Assembly (NCBI GenBank): GCA_030642635.1
Contig: DAOWNK010000016.1
Coordinates: 1-22,905 of the forward strand
DNA length: 22,905 nt
Direction: 5' to 3'
Source of the DNA: Pirellulales bacterium
GTDB lineage: Bacteria > Planctomycetota > Planctomycetia > Pirellulales > Thermoguttaceae
This document shows positions 6,748-15,200 of the stretch, piece after piece (position 1 is the first letter of the stretch; every line of letters begins with the position of its first letter). The notes under the pieces are model-generated. The model made no database searches. It saw only the letters and a list, made by a program, of their open reading frames with translations, and was not told the DNA's origin. The position numbers were made by a program, and so were the translations under genes.

Positions 6748-7443
6748 TCAATGCCTCAACCGACGGATACGTATGTTCCGCACCTCTCCGGCGGTCTCCC
6801 ACGTGCATATCCCAAGCGGCCGGCACAGCTCGACCTCGACTCGGATGCCGAATTGATGGTCCTTTCGCTCCTGGTCGACCACCTGTTCGTCGTCGATCCA
6901 CGCCTGGATTTTGGCGTCGGTCACACGAATACGTATCTTGTACCACCGCTTGTCCTCGAAATTGTAAAAGGTAGCAGTAGAGTTCTCGGATGCGTCGTAG
7001 TAATCGACGTTCGACAGCCCGACCACCGTGCCGCCCCAGCCGCCGGTAACCAGCGAGCACGGCTCGTCGCCGACCGGAAACGTCGTAGTGCAGAAGAAGT
7101 CGATACCGTCGGTACGACGGCCTTCCAGCGTGAGTTCGTAATTGTTGCGTGGCAGATCGTCGCCGGTCCACGTAATGCCGGTCATCGTGCCCATCTCCAT
7201 TACGATTGCACCGTCCTGGACTCGCACCTCGCCCTGGCCGCCGAAATCAGTCGCCTTCCAGCCGGTCAGCGTCTTGCCGTCGAACAGGTCCTTCCATTGG
7301 TAGGCTTCCTCGTCGTCGGTCAACTCGGCCTGCTTGGTCGGCGCCTGTTCGGCCGGTGGTTCCGACGGTTTGCAACCGGGCTGGACGAGTAGTGCAGCGG
7401 CAACGATCAACACCAACGCCGACAATTCGGACAGTTTGGCCAT
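6748..7443 (-). CDS. DUF1080 (3-keto-disaccharide hydrolase-like) lipoprotein
   Basis: A 231-residue DUF1080 protein with a hydrophobic leader (LVLIVAAALLVQPGC) ending in Cys24, a probable though non-canonical lipobox. A Pro/Glu-rich linker of about 20 residues follows. The fold then starts at WKDLFDGKTLTGWKATDFGG, with later family blocks IDFFCTTTFPVG, GGWGGTVVGLS, RWYKIRIRVTDAKIQAWID and VRNIRIRRL. AGGGAG upstream of the ATG gives a usable ribosome binding site. It is paralogous to 5934-6587, and the tandem pair suggests different substrates or locations (lipid-anchored against soluble). It likely works on sugars imported by the MFS permease upstream, by inference from position. Confidence 0.88.
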   Translation of the reverse strand: MAKLSELSALVLIVAAALLVQPGCKPSEPPAEQAPTKQAELTDDEEAYQWKDLFDGKTLTGWKATDFGGQGEVRVQDGAIVMEMGTMTGITWTGDDLPRNNYELTLEGRRTDGIDFFCTTTFPVGDEPCSLVTGGWGGTVVGLSNVDYYDASENSTATFYNFEDKRWYKIRIRVTDAKIQAWIDDEQVVDQERKDHQFGIRVEVELCRPLGICTWETAGEVRNIRIRRLRH

Positions 7444-7459
7444 TATTTCACACTCCCTT

Positions 7460-7556
7460 GTAAAGCCGCGACCAGTGGTCGCGGTTCTTCTGGTTGCGGT
7501 TCTTTAGATTATCGATTCATCGCCGGGCAATCCGCGACCACTGGTCGCGGCTTTAC
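7460..7556. repeat. REPIN-like double hairpin between MFS and DUF1080 genes
   Basis: Two 25-base arms at 7460-7484 and 7532-7556 are perfect inverted copies. Each arm also contains a self-complementary 19-mer: CCGCGACCA and TGGTCGCGG around one central base. The structure is therefore hairpin, 47-base spacer, inverted hairpin. A partial echo (GGTTGCGGTTCTTTAGA) lies in the spacer. It occupies nearly the whole gap between the MFS gene and the DUF1080 lipoprotein gene and reads the same from either strand. No flanking direct repeat is visible. Confidence 0.88.
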
Positions 7557-7566
7557 ACCACAGGTG

Positions 7567-8859
7567 TTACTCGGGCAACGGCTTGCCCTTGGTTTCCGGC
7601 GCCAGCCAAATGAGCACCATGCCGACAACGTAAACCAGCGTAATGGTTGCACACGCCTGTGGGTAGCTGCCGTCGAAGACATTTTTCAGTAACAGCCCGG
7701 TCGACAGCGCCCCGGCGGCGGCCAGTATCCGGCCGAAATTGAAGGCAAGGCCCTGTCCGGTCGCACGCACGCGTGTGGGGAACAGCTCCGGTAGGTACAG
7801 TGGTAGCCAGCCGTAGAATGAGGCCGTCAGTACCCCGACTATCGTGGCGACGGCGATAAACATCAGGTTGTATGCGTCAAACATGCGGAACAACACGGCA
7901 CACGATATGAGCGAGCCGAGGCAAAGCAGAAAGTATGCCGGACGGCGGCCGAACCGGTTAGCCATCAGCGGACCGAGGAAGCAGCCGGCGATTGCACCGA
8001 TCGACAGCATAACCTGGATCGTTCCCTTGGCGTACGGGTTGGCGTCGCCGGCCAATTGATCTACCCACACCGGAAGGAATCCGGACACCGCTCCCCACGT
8101 GCCGATCAGGGCGACCGAGGCGAACGCAATACCCAACAGCGTCGGCCATATCAACCGGGTTGTGAATATCTCCTGAATAGGTTTGGAGGTTTTTTCCTTA
8201 ACCGACTCCTTCCACTTTTGCGATTCCGGTATAAAGAATATTACAAAGATGGCGAGCAACCCGGGTGCGGCTCCGGCAAGCATGATCCATCGCCACTGGT
8301 CGGTCGTGACGGCAACAAACATTCCGAGCAACGAGATAAGCAGGAAACCGACGTTCGCCGCCGCACCGATTACGCCGGCCAAAATCGGACGGAGTTTCTC
8401 CGGCCAACATTCCATCACCAGTGCGACACCCAACGACCATTCGCCGCCCATCCCCAAGGCTGCACAAAAGCGGAAAACGCCCAGGTGCCACGGCTCGGTG
8501 GCAAGATAACAAAGCCCCGTAAAACCCGAATAGACCGCGATGCTCAGCGCCATGATCCGCACCCGGCCCATCCGGTCGCCCATCCAGCCGAACAGCAACC
8601 CGCCGGCCGCCGCCCCGAGCAGGAACAACGCGACGAGCCAACTGTAGGTCTGCCCTACCACGGCTTCGGCCGGAAAGATTATTTCGCCTGCCGAGTTTAC
8701 CGTGCTCATCAAGTCGCGCAGCGCCGGCCTCGCGGCGATCGGAAACAACCCCATCTCCAGTCCATCGAACATCCACCCTAAAAAGGCGGCTATCAGTACG
8801 AACCATTGCTCTTTTTTCAGCGGTTGGCTACCGGTCGGCGAGAGTGTGTTGTTGCTCAC
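7567..8859 (-). CDS. MFS permease (sugar porter / metabolite:H+ symporter type)
   Basis: A 430-residue, roughly 12-helix transporter. GTG 8859 was chosen because AAAGGAA lies 7 bases upstream and the protein then begins VSNNTLSPTGSQPLKKEQW just before helix 1. A longer ORF to 9078 would add a non-homologous leader. Family motifs are the loop 2-3 signature LLFGWMGDRMGRVRIM, its second-half copy GPLMANRFGRRPAYFLL, LYLPELFPTRVRATGQG before helix 10 or 11, and the C-terminal PETKGKPLPE typical of sugar porters. It acts in the inner membrane. With the two downstream DUF1080 genes it probably forms a sugar or sugar-acid uptake set. The substrate cannot be read from sequence. Confidence 0.9.
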   Translation of the reverse strand: MSNNTLSPTGSQPLKKEQWFVLIAAFLGWMFDGLEMGLFPIAARPALRDLMSTVNSAGEIIFPAEAVVGQTYSWLVALFLLGAAAGGLLFGWMGDRMGRVRIMALSIAVYSGFTGLCYLATEPWHLGVFRFCAALGMGGEWSLGVALVMECWPEKLRPILAGVIGAAANVGFLLISLLGMFVAVTTDQWRWIMLAGAAPGLLAIFVIFFIPESQKWKESVKEKTSKPIQEIFTTRLIWPTLLGIAFASVALIGTWGAVSGFLPVWVDQLAGDANPYAKGTIQVMLSIGAIAGCFLGPLMANRFGRRPAYFLLCLGSLISCAVLFRMFDAYNLMFIAVATIVGVLTASFYGWLPLYLPELFPTRVRATGQGLAFNFGRILAAAGALSTGLLLKNVFDGSYPQACATITLVYVVGMVLIWLAPETKGKPLPE

Positions 8860-8932
8860 GGGTATTTCCTTTTTTGTTGGAAGGAGTTGCTGGTCATCGG
8901 GGCATGCAAACCCACACCCCGCAGAAACCGCC

Positions 8933-8961
8933 ACTATATAGGAGGGGCAGGAACTTGACAA
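8933..8961 (-). promoter_or_regulatory. promoter of the MFS gene
   Basis: On the - strand, TTGTCA (8961-8956) and TATAGT (8938-8933) are 17 bases apart, about 75 bases before the GTG start. The same bases read on the + strand give TTGACA (8955-8960), pointing towards the CAP gene, but its expected -10 position (AGTACA/TACAGA) is weak. Divergent use of a shared -35 box is possible. Confidence 0.55.
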
Positions 8962-8986
8962 GCGTGTATATCCGGCAAGTACAGAT

Positions 8987-9042
8987 AAAAAACGCCCACA
9001 GACTGATAAAAACGCCCCCGGACTGCGTGTATAGTCCGGGGG
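8987..9042 (+). other. tandem AAAAACGCCC units and a strong hairpin in the MFS-CAP divergent region
   Basis: Two imperfect units of about 20 bases (AAAAACGCCCACAGACTG near 8988, AAAAACGCCCCCGGACTG near 9008) lie in tandem. The second forms a perfect 10-bp hairpin: CCCCCGGACT (9015-9024), an 8-base loop, AGTCCGGGGG (9033-9042). No T-run follows on either strand, so it is not a classical terminator. It may be an operator or 5' leader structure of the CAP gene. Nothing else was found in the 294-base gap apart from the promoter. Confidence 0.6.
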
Positions 9043-9153
9043 GTATGGCAATATGCCGATCGTGGCGGTCACTTGCAATCTACGCGAGATACGATACCTT
9101 CAAGCTCCTTACCTAAGCTGTTCACACCACTTTTTCCCACCAGGAGGAGCAAA

Positions 9154-9564
9154 ATGATTGCAAAGATCGCCATCTGCACAACCGTAATGTTGTTGAGCTT
9201 AGCACCAGATGCCGAGCAGCAAAAACTCGACCTGCTGCAGATCGAGCAGAACATCGTCAACTACACGAACGCCGAACGAGCGAAGTACGGTCGGCCGATG
9301 CTTAAGGTTGACACCAAGTTGATGAAATCGGCACGTCGGCACGCCGCGTGGATGACCAACAACCGAAACATGGTGCACACCAGCAGTCCGGTCGCCGAGA
9401 ACATCGCCATGGGACAGCCGAACAGCGTGGCCGTGGTTCGGGCGTGGATGAACTCGTCCGGACATCGGGCGAATATTCTCAACTCCGGATACCGACGGAT
9501 CGGCGTGGCCGCATACCGCACACCCGGCGGAAGGATCTACTGGTGCCAACAGTTTTTGCGCTAA
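9154..9564 (+). CDS. secreted CAP-domain (SCP/YkwD-like) protein
   Basis: A 136-residue protein. The ATG at 9154 follows a strong AGGAGGAGC. The ORF could extend to 9073 but would lose the signal peptide start. Residues 1-16 are hydrophobic (IAICTTVMLLSLA), giving a short signal peptide. A single CAP domain follows with the family landmarks in order: VNYTNAERAKYGRPMLKVD, SARRHAAWMTN (CAP His), HTSSPVAENIAMG and WMNSSGHRANILN (second His with Glu), then GVAAYRTPGG and YWCQQFL. It is one of the smallest forms of the family (about 115 mature residues). Bacterial CAP proteins are extracytoplasmic and of mostly unknown activity. It has its own promoter region, and its stop lies in a short dyad at 9560-9589. 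Confidence 0.9.
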   Translation: MIAKIAICTTVMLLSLAPDAEQQKLDLLQIEQNIVNYTNAERAKYGRPMLKVDTKLMKSARRHAAWMTNNRNMVHTSSPVAENIAMGQPNSVAVVRAWMNSSGHRANILNSGYRRIGVAAYRTPGGRIYWCQQFLR

Positions 9565-9589
9565 ACCCGTTTGCCGCTTGCGGCTTAGC
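9560..9589. repeat. small GCCGCTTGCGGC hairpin after the CAP gene
   Basis: GCTAA (9560-9564, including the CAP stop codon) pairs with TTAGC (9585-9589) around the palindrome GCCGCTTGCGGC (9573-9584). A related CGCTTGC-GGC-GCAAGCG hairpin lies at about 19668-19684, at the 5' end of the LarE gene. They may be solo copies of another REP-like family. A terminator role is possible but there is no T-run. The remaining 200 bases up to the next gene show nothing I can support. Confidence 0.45.
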
Positions 9590-9787
9590 AATACTTGCCG
9601 GTCGCGGTTTTATGGCCTGGGTAAACTAGGCATTTTACCAGCAAATCTTCCGGTCCGGCGGACCATGCACGGCGTAGCGGTCATAGCTAATGTTCCTGCC
9701 GGGCAAGCTCCGATGAATTTTGACGACCGGACGCATAGTTCTTGATTAAAACGCCTCGTTTACCTCGGTTTGGTTTCCTTGCGATAG

Positions 9788-10885
9788 ATGTCTGCGCTGA
9801 TTTTCTGCAAACGCCGCACAATGACAACCAGCACAGATCGCCTGCCGATCGTGGTGCTTGCCATGATGGTTTTACTGTCCTGCGGCGCCTGCCGAGGAAC
9901 GTGGAGGTTCGCCACGGTTGACGGCATCACGGCCGGGACGGCCGTGCCACAACCAGCCGCGCCACAACCGGCCGTGCCACAATCTCCTAGTAGTAAAAGT
10001 GGTTTCAAAACTGAGAAACAGTGGCACCGGCGTCTCGCCGGTGTGCCACAACCAGAGATTTTCGACCACCGGCGAGACGCCGGCGCCACTGATATTCATG
10101 GCGCCACTTCCAGTCAAATTTTTCCTCCACAGCCGACCTGTGCACCGCTGGGCTTCGGAGGACGTCTGCGATCCGAATTCAGCGAGTTTCGGTGTAATGT
10201 CCGCAACGACTACCGGAACTACTATTCGTGGCTGACCATGCGCGACCTTCTGTTGGGTATTGCGATGGCCTCGCCGCTGGCGAACACGTCGCTGGACGAC
10301 GATTTTCAGGGTTGGTACCAGCGCGACGTACGCAGCCCGGGCACAGACGACTTTTCCGAATTTTGCAAGACGTTCGGCGAGGGGCAAATTTTCATCCCGG
10401 CGTTTGCCGGACTGGCCGTCGTCGGCAGTATATTTGAGGACCGCCCGCTGTTTGAAGGTGTGGGTCAGTTCGGCGATCGGGTAACTCGCGGTTATCTGGT
10501 CGGCGCGCCGTCGATGCTGTTCATGCAGGTGATGCTCGGCGGCTCTCGGCCGGGCGAGGTAACGGTCCAGTCGCGTTGGAAGCCGTTCGACGACTCCAAC
10601 GCGGTAAGCGGCCACGCCTTCATCGGCGCCGTGCCGTTCATCACTGCCGCCAAAATGGTCGAGAATCCCTGGGCGAAGAGCGGGCTGTATCTATGCTCCA
10701 CGTTCACCGCATGGTCGCGTGTGAACGACGACCGACACTATCTTTCGCAGGCGTGTCTGGGCTGGTGGATGGCGTACCTTGCCTGCCGCGCGGTGGACGA
10801 CACCGAGTGTAAAGATCGCTGTTACGCATTCGCTCCGCTCGCCACGCCGGAGATAACCGGCGTCGGGGTGGTGGTGCAGCGGTAG
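9788..10885 (+). CDS. PAP2-like (phosphatidic acid phosphatase superfamily) protein carrying repeat-derived codons
   Basis: A 365-residue protein. An ATG at 9821 (residue 12) would give a more typical signal peptide, and neither start has a clear ribosome binding site. The leader ends LAMMVLLSCGACRG, possibly a lipoprotein signal. Residues 45-110 are repeat-derived: a Pro/Gln/Ala stretch (PQPAAPQPAVPQ) encoded by GCCGTGCCACAACC units, then the 73-bp palindrome giving residues 78-102 (QWHRRLAGV...HRRDAGATD). The PAP2-like domain follows at about 150-345: NAVSGHAFIGA with His276 and SRVNDDRHYLSQ with Arg311 and His317. The usual Asp four residues after that His is Gln321, and the first motif (KxxxxxxRP) is not evident, so activity is uncertain. 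It converges on the serpin gene with a 5-base gap. Confidence 0.82.
   Translation: MSALIFCKRRTMTTSTDRLPIVVLAMMVLLSCGACRGTWRFATVDGITAGTAVPQPAAPQPAVPQSPSSKSGFKTEKQWHRRLAGVPQPEIFDHRRDAGATDIHGATSSQIFPPQPTCAPLGFGGRLRSEFSEFRCNVRNDYRNYYSWLTMRDLLLGIAMASPLANTSLDDDFQGWYQRDVRSPGTDDFSEFCKTFGEGQIFIPAFAGLAVVGSIFEDRPLFEGVGQFGDRVTRGYLVGAPSMLFMQVMLGGSRPGEVTVQSRWKPFDDSNAVSGHAFIGAVPFITAAKMVENPWAKSGLYLCSTFTAWSRVNDDRHYLSQACLGWWMAYLACRAVDDTECKDRCYAFAPLATPEITGVGVVVQR
9928..9980 (+). repeat. CACGGCC-GGGAC-GGCCGTG hairpin and GCCGTGCCACAACC units inside the PAP2-like gene
   Basis: A 7-bp hairpin (9928-9934 with 9940-9946, loop GGGAC) is followed by three tandem variants of GCCGTGCCACAACC. In frame they encode the AVPQPAAPQPAVPQ linker between the signal peptide and the next palindromic element. 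It is a different family from the 73-bp element 39 bases downstream. Confidence 0.75.
10019..10091 (+). repeat. 73-bp in-frame palindromic element, copy 1 (inside the PAP2-like gene)
   Basis: Arms of 25 bases at 10019-10043 and 10067-10091 are inverted copies with one mismatch, separated by 23 bases. Each arm is itself a hairpin, CACCGGCG-TCT-CGCCGGTG (one mismatched pair in the right arm). The whole 73 bases have no stop codon in any of the six frames. Related flanking sequence (TAGTAAAAGTGGTTT at 9991, CTGATATTCATG after 10089) is shared with copy 2 at 14259-14331. In the gene frame it encodes residues 78-102. Confidence 0.92.
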
Positions 10886-10890
10886 CGCAT

Positions 10891-12114
10891 TTATCCATTC
10901 GGATTAACCACCCTGCCCAGGAACAGAATACCGCCGGTGCGGTTCTCGCGGATCATGAAGATGAACGGATGATCCGCCCGAAATACCGGGATCGGCCGAG
11001 GTGGCGGCGGTGCGCTTTTCATGGTCATTACCGCCGCGGTGGCTGCTGCGGCCTCGGTGCCCGACTCGTTCACGTCGACAAAAGCCTTGTGCACCACATC
11101 GGAGAGGTACAGATCCTTGTGCCCGCTGATCCCCGAAAAATCGGCCGATTGGGAAAACGCCAGCTTCATACCTATCGACTTCAGTGTATTGTTCAGGTTG
11201 AACGAGCTTTCCAGTTTGAACTTAGGCATGTACGTACGGACCTTCTGCCACTGGAGCTTCGATTGCAGCGATTTCAGCTTGTCGAGTGTGAGCGACCGTT
11301 CGACCGCGTCCAAACCGTCGATTGCTTTAGGCAGCAGGACGATCATCGAAAGGTCCTCGCCACGGTACGGCATCTCGAGGACTTGCAACTCGGGCTGCTC
11401 GAAGTAGCCGAACCACTCGGTTTGATACATAAGCGGCGCCTTTACCGTTTTTGCGGCCGAGAGTTTGAAGTCCTGCTTCCGGGTACTGCTCTCCTCGAAC
11501 GGCATGTCCCAGTCGCCCTTGAAGTAGACGGCGTTGGTCAACACAAGCCGGGTCATGTTGTCGATCACACCTTGTTGGAGCAGATCCTTGATCTTATCCT
11601 CGGTCTGTTTTTCCACCCAGGTGTTGATTTCCAGCCGGGCGCCTTCGGCGTCGCCGACGTAATCGACCAGCGCCATCTCGGCGCCGTAGCAACGGCGCGT
11701 CAGCACGAGGAACGGGTCGAGGATTTTGTATCCCCGTTGTCCCCAAAGCCGATTGGCCACGCGGAGTTGGTATCCGCGATCCCGGTCATCCTCGTTCCAC
11801 TGTCGGAGTAACTTGCCGTAGGCGGCGCCGATGGCTTCGCGGTTGCCGGCAAGGTGCAGCACTTCGGCCATTTCGGCCTCGGTCCGGCCCCGGGCGCCGG
11901 CCATGGTCATCGCCAAGGCGACGGAGATACTGCCGGGCGAGAAGAACAAGTTGCCCGACTGTTCTTTGTCGAGCTGTCGGTACAAGTCGACGGCAAACCG
12001 GTTGCCGGCCTCGGCTACGTTCGGCTCCTTCGGTCGGAGCGATTCAATGGCAAAAGCATTGTCGCAGCAGGCGAGCATAACAACTGACGATACGATAATG
12101 TTGACGATTCGCAT
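10891..12114 (-). CDS. serpin (secreted serine protease inhibitor)
   Basis: A 407-residue serpin. ATG 12114 was chosen because AAGGAGA sits 7 bases upstream and a signal peptide follows (IVNIIVSSVVMLACCDNAFA). An upstream in-frame start at 12204 lies inside a palindromic repeat. The fold is full length: NLFFSPGSISVALAMTMAGA, then VLTNAVYFKGDWDMPFEE, GEDLSMIVLLPK and the end FRADHPFIFMIRENRTGGIL. The reactive loop hinge ESGTEAAAATAAV matches inhibitory serpins (Gly P15, Thr P14, then Ala residues). Counting from the hinge puts Lys-Ser (within VMTMKSAPPPP) at P1-P1', predicting trypsin-like targets. A Pro-rich stretch lengthens the loop after P1'. It lies next to an alpha-2-macroglobulin, a second protease trap. 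Confidence 0.95.
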   Translation of the reverse strand: MRIVNIIVSSVVMLACCDNAFAIESLRPKEPNVAEAGNRFAVDLYRQLDKEQSGNLFFSPGSISVALAMTMAGARGRTEAEMAEVLHLAGNREAIGAAYGKLLRQWNEDDRDRGYQLRVANRLWGQRGYKILDPFLVLTRRCYGAEMALVDYVGDAEGARLEINTWVEKQTEDKIKDLLQQGVIDNMTRLVLTNAVYFKGDWDMPFEESSTRKQDFKLSAAKTVKAPLMYQTEWFGYFEQPELQVLEMPYRGEDLSMIVLLPKAIDGLDAVERSLTLDKLKSLQSKLQWQKVRTYMPKFKLESSFNLNNTLKSIGMKLAFSQSADFSGISGHKDLYLSDVVHKAFVDVNESGTEAAAATAAVMTMKSAPPPPRPIPVFRADHPFIFMIRENRTGGILFLGRVVNPNG

Positions 12115-12141
12115 TTGACAATCTCCTTGAAAACGTAGGGT

Positions 12142-12220
<79 letters not shown>

Positions 12221-12246
12221 GGCGGCTAAATGGAGTTCAGTCACCA

Positions 12247-15200
12247 CTAATCCTCGACTTTCAACTTTATCTCGTCCGAATTGGCTTTCAACTCCGGTGC
12301 GTACATTGCCCAGGCGCGGGTCGGCAGTGCGCTGAACCGGCCGGGAATCTCCGCTCTCATGCGATACGAGACGCTGTGCTTGCCCCGAGCCACACGCCGG
12401 GCGAAGAAGTTCACGCTCCGGTCGCGGAACTCGACGTATGCACCCAAGGCGTTGCCGGTGTAACCGCTGCGGAGATCGACCGGCTCGAACCCGGCCGGCT
12501 TTAAGTCCTCGAAGACGACGTACTCGTAATCATTCTTGCTGTCGATAATAAGTTCGACCTCGACCAGCTCGCCGCTTTTGAGCGTCGAGAGGTTCGGCAG
12601 CTCGATTCGCTGGTATTTCTCGACTTTCCGGTCGACCGCCTGGCCGCGAGAGCCGGCGGCCTTGATCGTCTTGTCGACTCGCTTGAGCTTGTAGTATTTC
12701 CGGTTGACTTTGATTTCCAACCCCGCCTTGGTGATGAAATCCTCCAGGGTGAAGTTGGTCATATATCCGTTGTAGTAAAGCGGTCCGGCGCCCTTTCGGC
12801 GCAGCTCGACCACGTGCGGCCCGGCTTCCAGTGCGGCGCCCTCGACGATGAGTTTGTTGTCGAACATAAAGAGATTCTTCGGTGTAATCTCGACCGCCTT
12901 TTGCAACTTGCCGTCAAGGTATACTTCCACTGTCATATCGGGTTTGTCCTCACCGCTTGCACGGATGAAGTCGGCCATCGCCTCGACACACAGCGCCGTA
13001 TCGCGCGTAGAGTTCCAGTACGTGGCGTGCTTGCGGTTGTTGAGCAGGTATTTTACAAGCCTGGGCGCCAACTCGCCCTTCGGATCGGTCCGACAGAGCA
13101 ATTTCAGGTAATAGGCGTGTGCCTCGTACTCGCTGCCGTACCAGCACCACCAGTATCCGCCTGGCAGGTTCAGCCAGGCGGTCTGGTTCTCGTCGTCGGT
13201 GACCACGTACTGCGAGATGTTTCGCATGACCATGGCCAGCTTGTCCTTTTCGTTTTGCTTTTTTAAGGCTATGCCGTACATTGCTAAGCCGTAAACGGCC
13301 AGTTTGGTGCGGTCGCGGTAGAGGAAATCTCGCATCTCGGCGTTTTTAATATCCGCGTCGGCCAGGACCATGTAGACGAACGCGTCGAGGTTGCTGCAAT
13401 GGTGTTTGTATGGTTTTTTCGGTTTCGGTTTGACCAATGCGTTTTGTAGCTTCTGCACCTGCTCATTTTGATATCGCTTCAGCCAGCCAACACCCTTCTC
13501 CAACATGCCGGGCACCAAGGCCACGTCATTGGCCTGGGCGATTTGCAGCCCATGGACCACGTAAGCGGTGGTGTGCGGCCAACTACGCTCACCCCAGCCG
13601 GAGAACCACCCCCAGCCGCCGTCGGAAAGCTGCATTTCGGTAAGCCGCTTCACGCCCTCCTTGACCATGCGGCTGACTTCCGCCTGGTCGAAGACCGGAT
13701 TGCGCTTGTAGCGTTTCCACTGCTTGGCTCGTTCCTGGTCCTCACCGATCTCCTGTGCGTTCAGATTCGTCTGCTTCTTTTCGATCGCCTCGAGGTCCAG
13801 GCCCATCTCCAGCAGGATTTTTTGGGTGATCACCGTCGGCAGGAATCGGTTAAGCGTCTGCTCGGTGCAGCCGTATGGGTACTCGACCAGGTACGGCAGT
13901 GCATCGACCATGGCGCCGGCCAGTGTGGGCGAATATCGGACCTCCAGCCGCGATTGCTCCGGCCGCCGCCGTTCAGGTACGTTGACAGTAAACTTGCCGG
14001 TGGTTTGCTTCGGGCGGATCGAGCCGCTGTAGCTGTCCGTCTTGAGCATCCCGTGTATGTAGCACGGGAACCGCATCTCCATGGCGTCCGACTCCTCGTC
14101 GGTTATGGCCTTCATCGTGATGACCGCTTCGCCTTCGTCCAGCACCTTCACACGCCAGTCGATCCGAGCCTCGCCGTTCGGGTCGATCTCGACTTGGCGG
14201 AAGTTAGTAAAAGTGGTTTTGGAATCCTCAAACCCATGAAGGTCAGTGGCATGAAGGTCAGTGGCACCGGCGTCTCGCCGGTGGCCGGAACCCTTCAATT
14301 TTGCCACACCGGCGAGACGCCGGTGCCACTGTTCCTTAGTTTGAGAATTACTCCTAACCGTGATCAGCGTAAGCATTTTGCCGTCCAGTTCCAGTGCGAC
14401 CTTGACCGACTTCTTTGTTTTTAAGTAGTTATGCACGTTGGCCGAGAGCACCACCTCGTCGGTTTGTGTGAAGAACCGCGGTGCCTGCATCCGGATTATC
14501 AGGTCCTTTCGTGTGACCACGTCGGTGCAACCCTCGCCGACACGTGTGCCGTGCCCAAGGCCCCAGACTTTGATCCGCCACGTGGTCAGGTTCTCGGGCA
14601 TGTCCAACTCGACCTCAGCCGTGCCGTCTTTGTCGGTTGTCAATGCGGCGACCCAGAGTGCGGTATCGGCGAACTTTTTACGCACTGTCGGTTGTGCCAT
14701 CGCCGCATCGCCGCCGGGACCACTTCCGTTCTTTCTCTCCCATGCTTCTTCCTTGTCGCCCAATTCTCTCACGCTATCCATCGGTGCCGAGGCTGCTTTG
14801 GAAAGCATCATGCCGCCACCACCGCCCATTCTTCCCATACCGCCGCTCATAGAAAACATAGCAACATTAGACCTCGATCTGCCGAAGGTTGATTCATCGC
14901 TGACGCTTAGCTTATCAATCTCATCGGCGACCGTTGCACCGAACACGCCGAGGTTGTTCATCGCCTTGGCGCCTTTTGCGACAAGATTATGGAAGTACCG
15001 GCCGAGGTTCGATTCGGTCTGAGGATGGTGCCGGCGTCGCCATTTCCAGAAGAACGCCTTGATTTCCGGCACGTTGCTGCCGCCGGAGATGTATTCGAGC
15101 GACTTGTCGTAAATTGCAACGACCGTCGATCCGACAAACGGTTTGCCGAAGAAATCTTTCAGCCGGATTTTTACTTTGGCTCGCTCGCCCGGTTTGTACG

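Noticed and set aside
7460..7556. Double hairpins as terminal inverted repeats of an insertion sequence
   Set aside because: Only 47 bases lie between the arms, there is no transposase ORF and no flanking direct repeat. The self-complementary arms fit REPIN-like elements better.
7567..9078. MFS protein starting at 9078 (503 residues)
   Set aside because: The extra 73 residues do not resemble the family and cross the predicted promoter; GTG 8859 has a ribosome binding site.
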